From Methanomassiliicoccales archaeon (GTDB taxonomy: Archaea > Thermoplasmatota > Thermoplasmata > Methanomassiliicoccales > JACIVX01), in assembly GCA_028682925.1 (NCBI GenBank), contig JAJRAG010000159.1, positions 1 to 6,159 on the forward strand: a stretch of DNA of 6,159 nucleotides, written 5' to 3'. A program made the translations under genes and the position numbers. The notes beneath the pieces are model-generated. The model saw nothing but the letters and a program-made list of their open reading frames with translations. It ran no database searches and was not told the origin of the DNA. Position 1 is the stretch's first letter, and each line of letters opens with the position of its first letter. This document shows, one piece after another, positions 5,127 through 6,159 of this stretch.

Positions 5127-6159
5127 GCTCCTCAGGAGGCAGCCAGTCCCTTGCCCTTTCGACCGCGCGCCTCCATCTCGAAAAAGACACCTCGCAGTTG
5201 CTCTTAGTCATAGTCGGTTCGAAAGTCCGGTCGATCACCCAATTGCTCCTCAATTCGTCCAGGTTCTCCCAGAATCTCACAGCAAGACCAGCGGCGTATG
5301 CGGCACCGAGTGCGGTCGTCTCCCGGACTATTGGTCGCAGAACCTGGACTTGGAGAATGTCGGATTGAAGTTGGCAGAGGAAATTGTTCCCGACCGCCCC
5401 TCCATCCACCTTCAGCAGCTTCAAAGGAATTCCAGAATCCATGTTCATCGTCTCGATCACGTCTCTTGTCTGAAAGCATATCGATTCCAGTACAGCCCTA
5501 ACTATATGTTCTCTCTTCGTCCCTCGAGTGATCCCTATTATCATCCCCCTTGCGTACGGATCCCAATACGGAGCACCAAGCCCGACGAACGCCGGTACGA
5601 AGTAGACACCATCTGAGTCCCGTACGCTTGATGCTAGTCTCTCAGTCTCCGAGGCCGTCTCGATGATTCTAAGTCCATCCCTCAACCACTGAACCGCAGC
5701 ACCCGTTATGAAGATAGATCCCTCCAACGCGTAATTAGGCGATTCCTCCCCGATCTTGTAGGCGATTGTTGTCAGGAGACCTCTCTTCGAAAGAACTTTG
5801 TCCGTCCCGGTGTTCATGAGCATGAAGCAGCCAGTACCATAGGTGTTCTTGGCCTCGCCGGAATCGAAGCAGGTCTGCCCGAACAACGCGGCCTGCTGAT
5901 CCCCAAGGTCACCACAGACTGGCACCTCAGCACCCATGAACTCAGATGGTTTCGTCAGTCCGTATGCGTTCGGATCTACCGAGGGTCTGACCTCTGGAAG
6001 GATGATCTCCGGTATTTCCAGCGTCTCCAGTAATTCTCTATCCCAGTCGCACTTGAATATGTTGAACAGGAGGGTACGAGACGCGTTGGTGCAGTCGGTG
6101 ATGTGCTCGCCCGTGAGCTTCCAAATCAGCCAAGTGTCTATGTTTCCGAAAATCAGATC
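5122..6159 (-). CDS. glpK: Glycerol kinase, 5' partial (N-terminal part outside window)
   Basis: The frame is open to the right edge of the window; 345 C-terminal residues are visible, starting at DLIFGNIDTWLIW, which aligns near residue 150 of the roughly 500-residue E. coli enzyme. It phosphorylates glycerol with ATP to sn-glycerol-3-phosphate and feeds GlpABC downstream. Visible motifs (fragment numbering): GDLGDQQAALFG with catalytic-base Asp87 (E. coli Asp245), KNTYGTGCFMLMNTG at about 104-118, GLGAPYWDPYARG at about 193-205, VDGGA at 251-255 in the ATP site, and ETTALGAAYAAGLAV at about 280-294. The glycerol ligands Arg83, Glu84 and Tyr135 of E. coli fall outside the window. In the regulatory loop, the E. 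coli FBP ligand Arg236 is Glu78, and the Firmicute phospho-His position is Glu73. The ATG at 5937 is internal. Nine bp separate its stop from glpA. Confidence 0.97.
   Translation of the reverse strand, partial: DLIFGNIDTWLIWKLTGEHITDCTNASRTLLFNIFKCDWDRELLETLEIPEIILPEVRPSVDPNAYGLTKPSEFMGAEVPVCGDLGDQQAALFGQTCFDSGEAKNTYGTGCFMLMNTGTDKVLSKRGLLTTIAYKIGEESPNYALEGSIFITGAAVQWLRDGLRIIETASETERLASSVRDSDGVYFVPAFVGLGAPYWDPYARGMIIGITRGTKREHIVRAVLESICFQTRDVIETMNMDSGIPLKLLKVDGGAVGNNFLCQLQSDILQVQVLRPIVRETTALGAAYAAGLAVRFWENLDELRSNWVIDRTFEPTMTKSNCEVSFSRWRRAVERARDWLPPEER

Overview
The window looks like a piece of an archaeal chromosome, most likely a euryarchaeal or Thermoplasmatota-type lineage. The grounds are a tandem pair of KaiC/RAD55-like (RecA-fold) genes of an archaeal type, Shine-Dalgarno sites matching the archaeal GGAGGTGATC consensus, and a glpK-glpA-glpB-glpC order resembling haloarchaeal glycerol operons. 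The lineage call is inference. The sequence is almost wholly coding; the largest intergenic gap is 52 bp, and I see no RNA gene, mobile element, CRISPR array or long repeat.

Left part, plus strand (1-905). The window opens inside the last 68 codons of a gene that looks like the C-terminus of a KaiC/RAD55-like protein. After 14 bp comes a complete 227-residue protein with a KaiC-like layout. Its Walker A lysine and Walker B aspartate are both replaced, so it is probably a non-hydrolysing paralogue. The two genes look like one transcription unit.

Middle (928-1143, minus strand). A 71-residue protein with four cysteines (CxxC, then two single Cys) converges on the KaiC-like gene with 22 bp between the stops. 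It lies 52 bp downstream of glpC on the same strand.

Right part, minus strand (6159 down to 1196). A tightly packed glycerol catabolism operon reads glpK (5' end cut by the window edge), glpA, glpB, glpC. GlpK would phosphorylate glycerol to sn-glycerol-3-phosphate. The GlpABC complex would oxidise that to dihydroxyacetone phosphate: GlpA is the FAD dehydrogenase with a BFD-type Fe-S domain, GlpB a second flavoprotein, and GlpC an Fe-S protein with two 4Fe-4S motifs and two CCG domains that passes electrons on, probably to a quinone pool. Junctions are 9 bp (glpK-glpA), a 3-nt overlap (glpA-glpB) and 0 bp (glpB-glpC), which points to one transcript with coupled translation. The promoter lies outside the window.

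The most unusual points are the apparent CTG start codon of glpB behind a perfect Shine-Dalgarno, the eroded ATPase motifs of the KaiC-like protein, and a bacterial-type sn-glycerol-3-phosphate pathway in a probable archaeon. I found no convincing new multi-gene system; most of the window is an ordinary glycerol operon.
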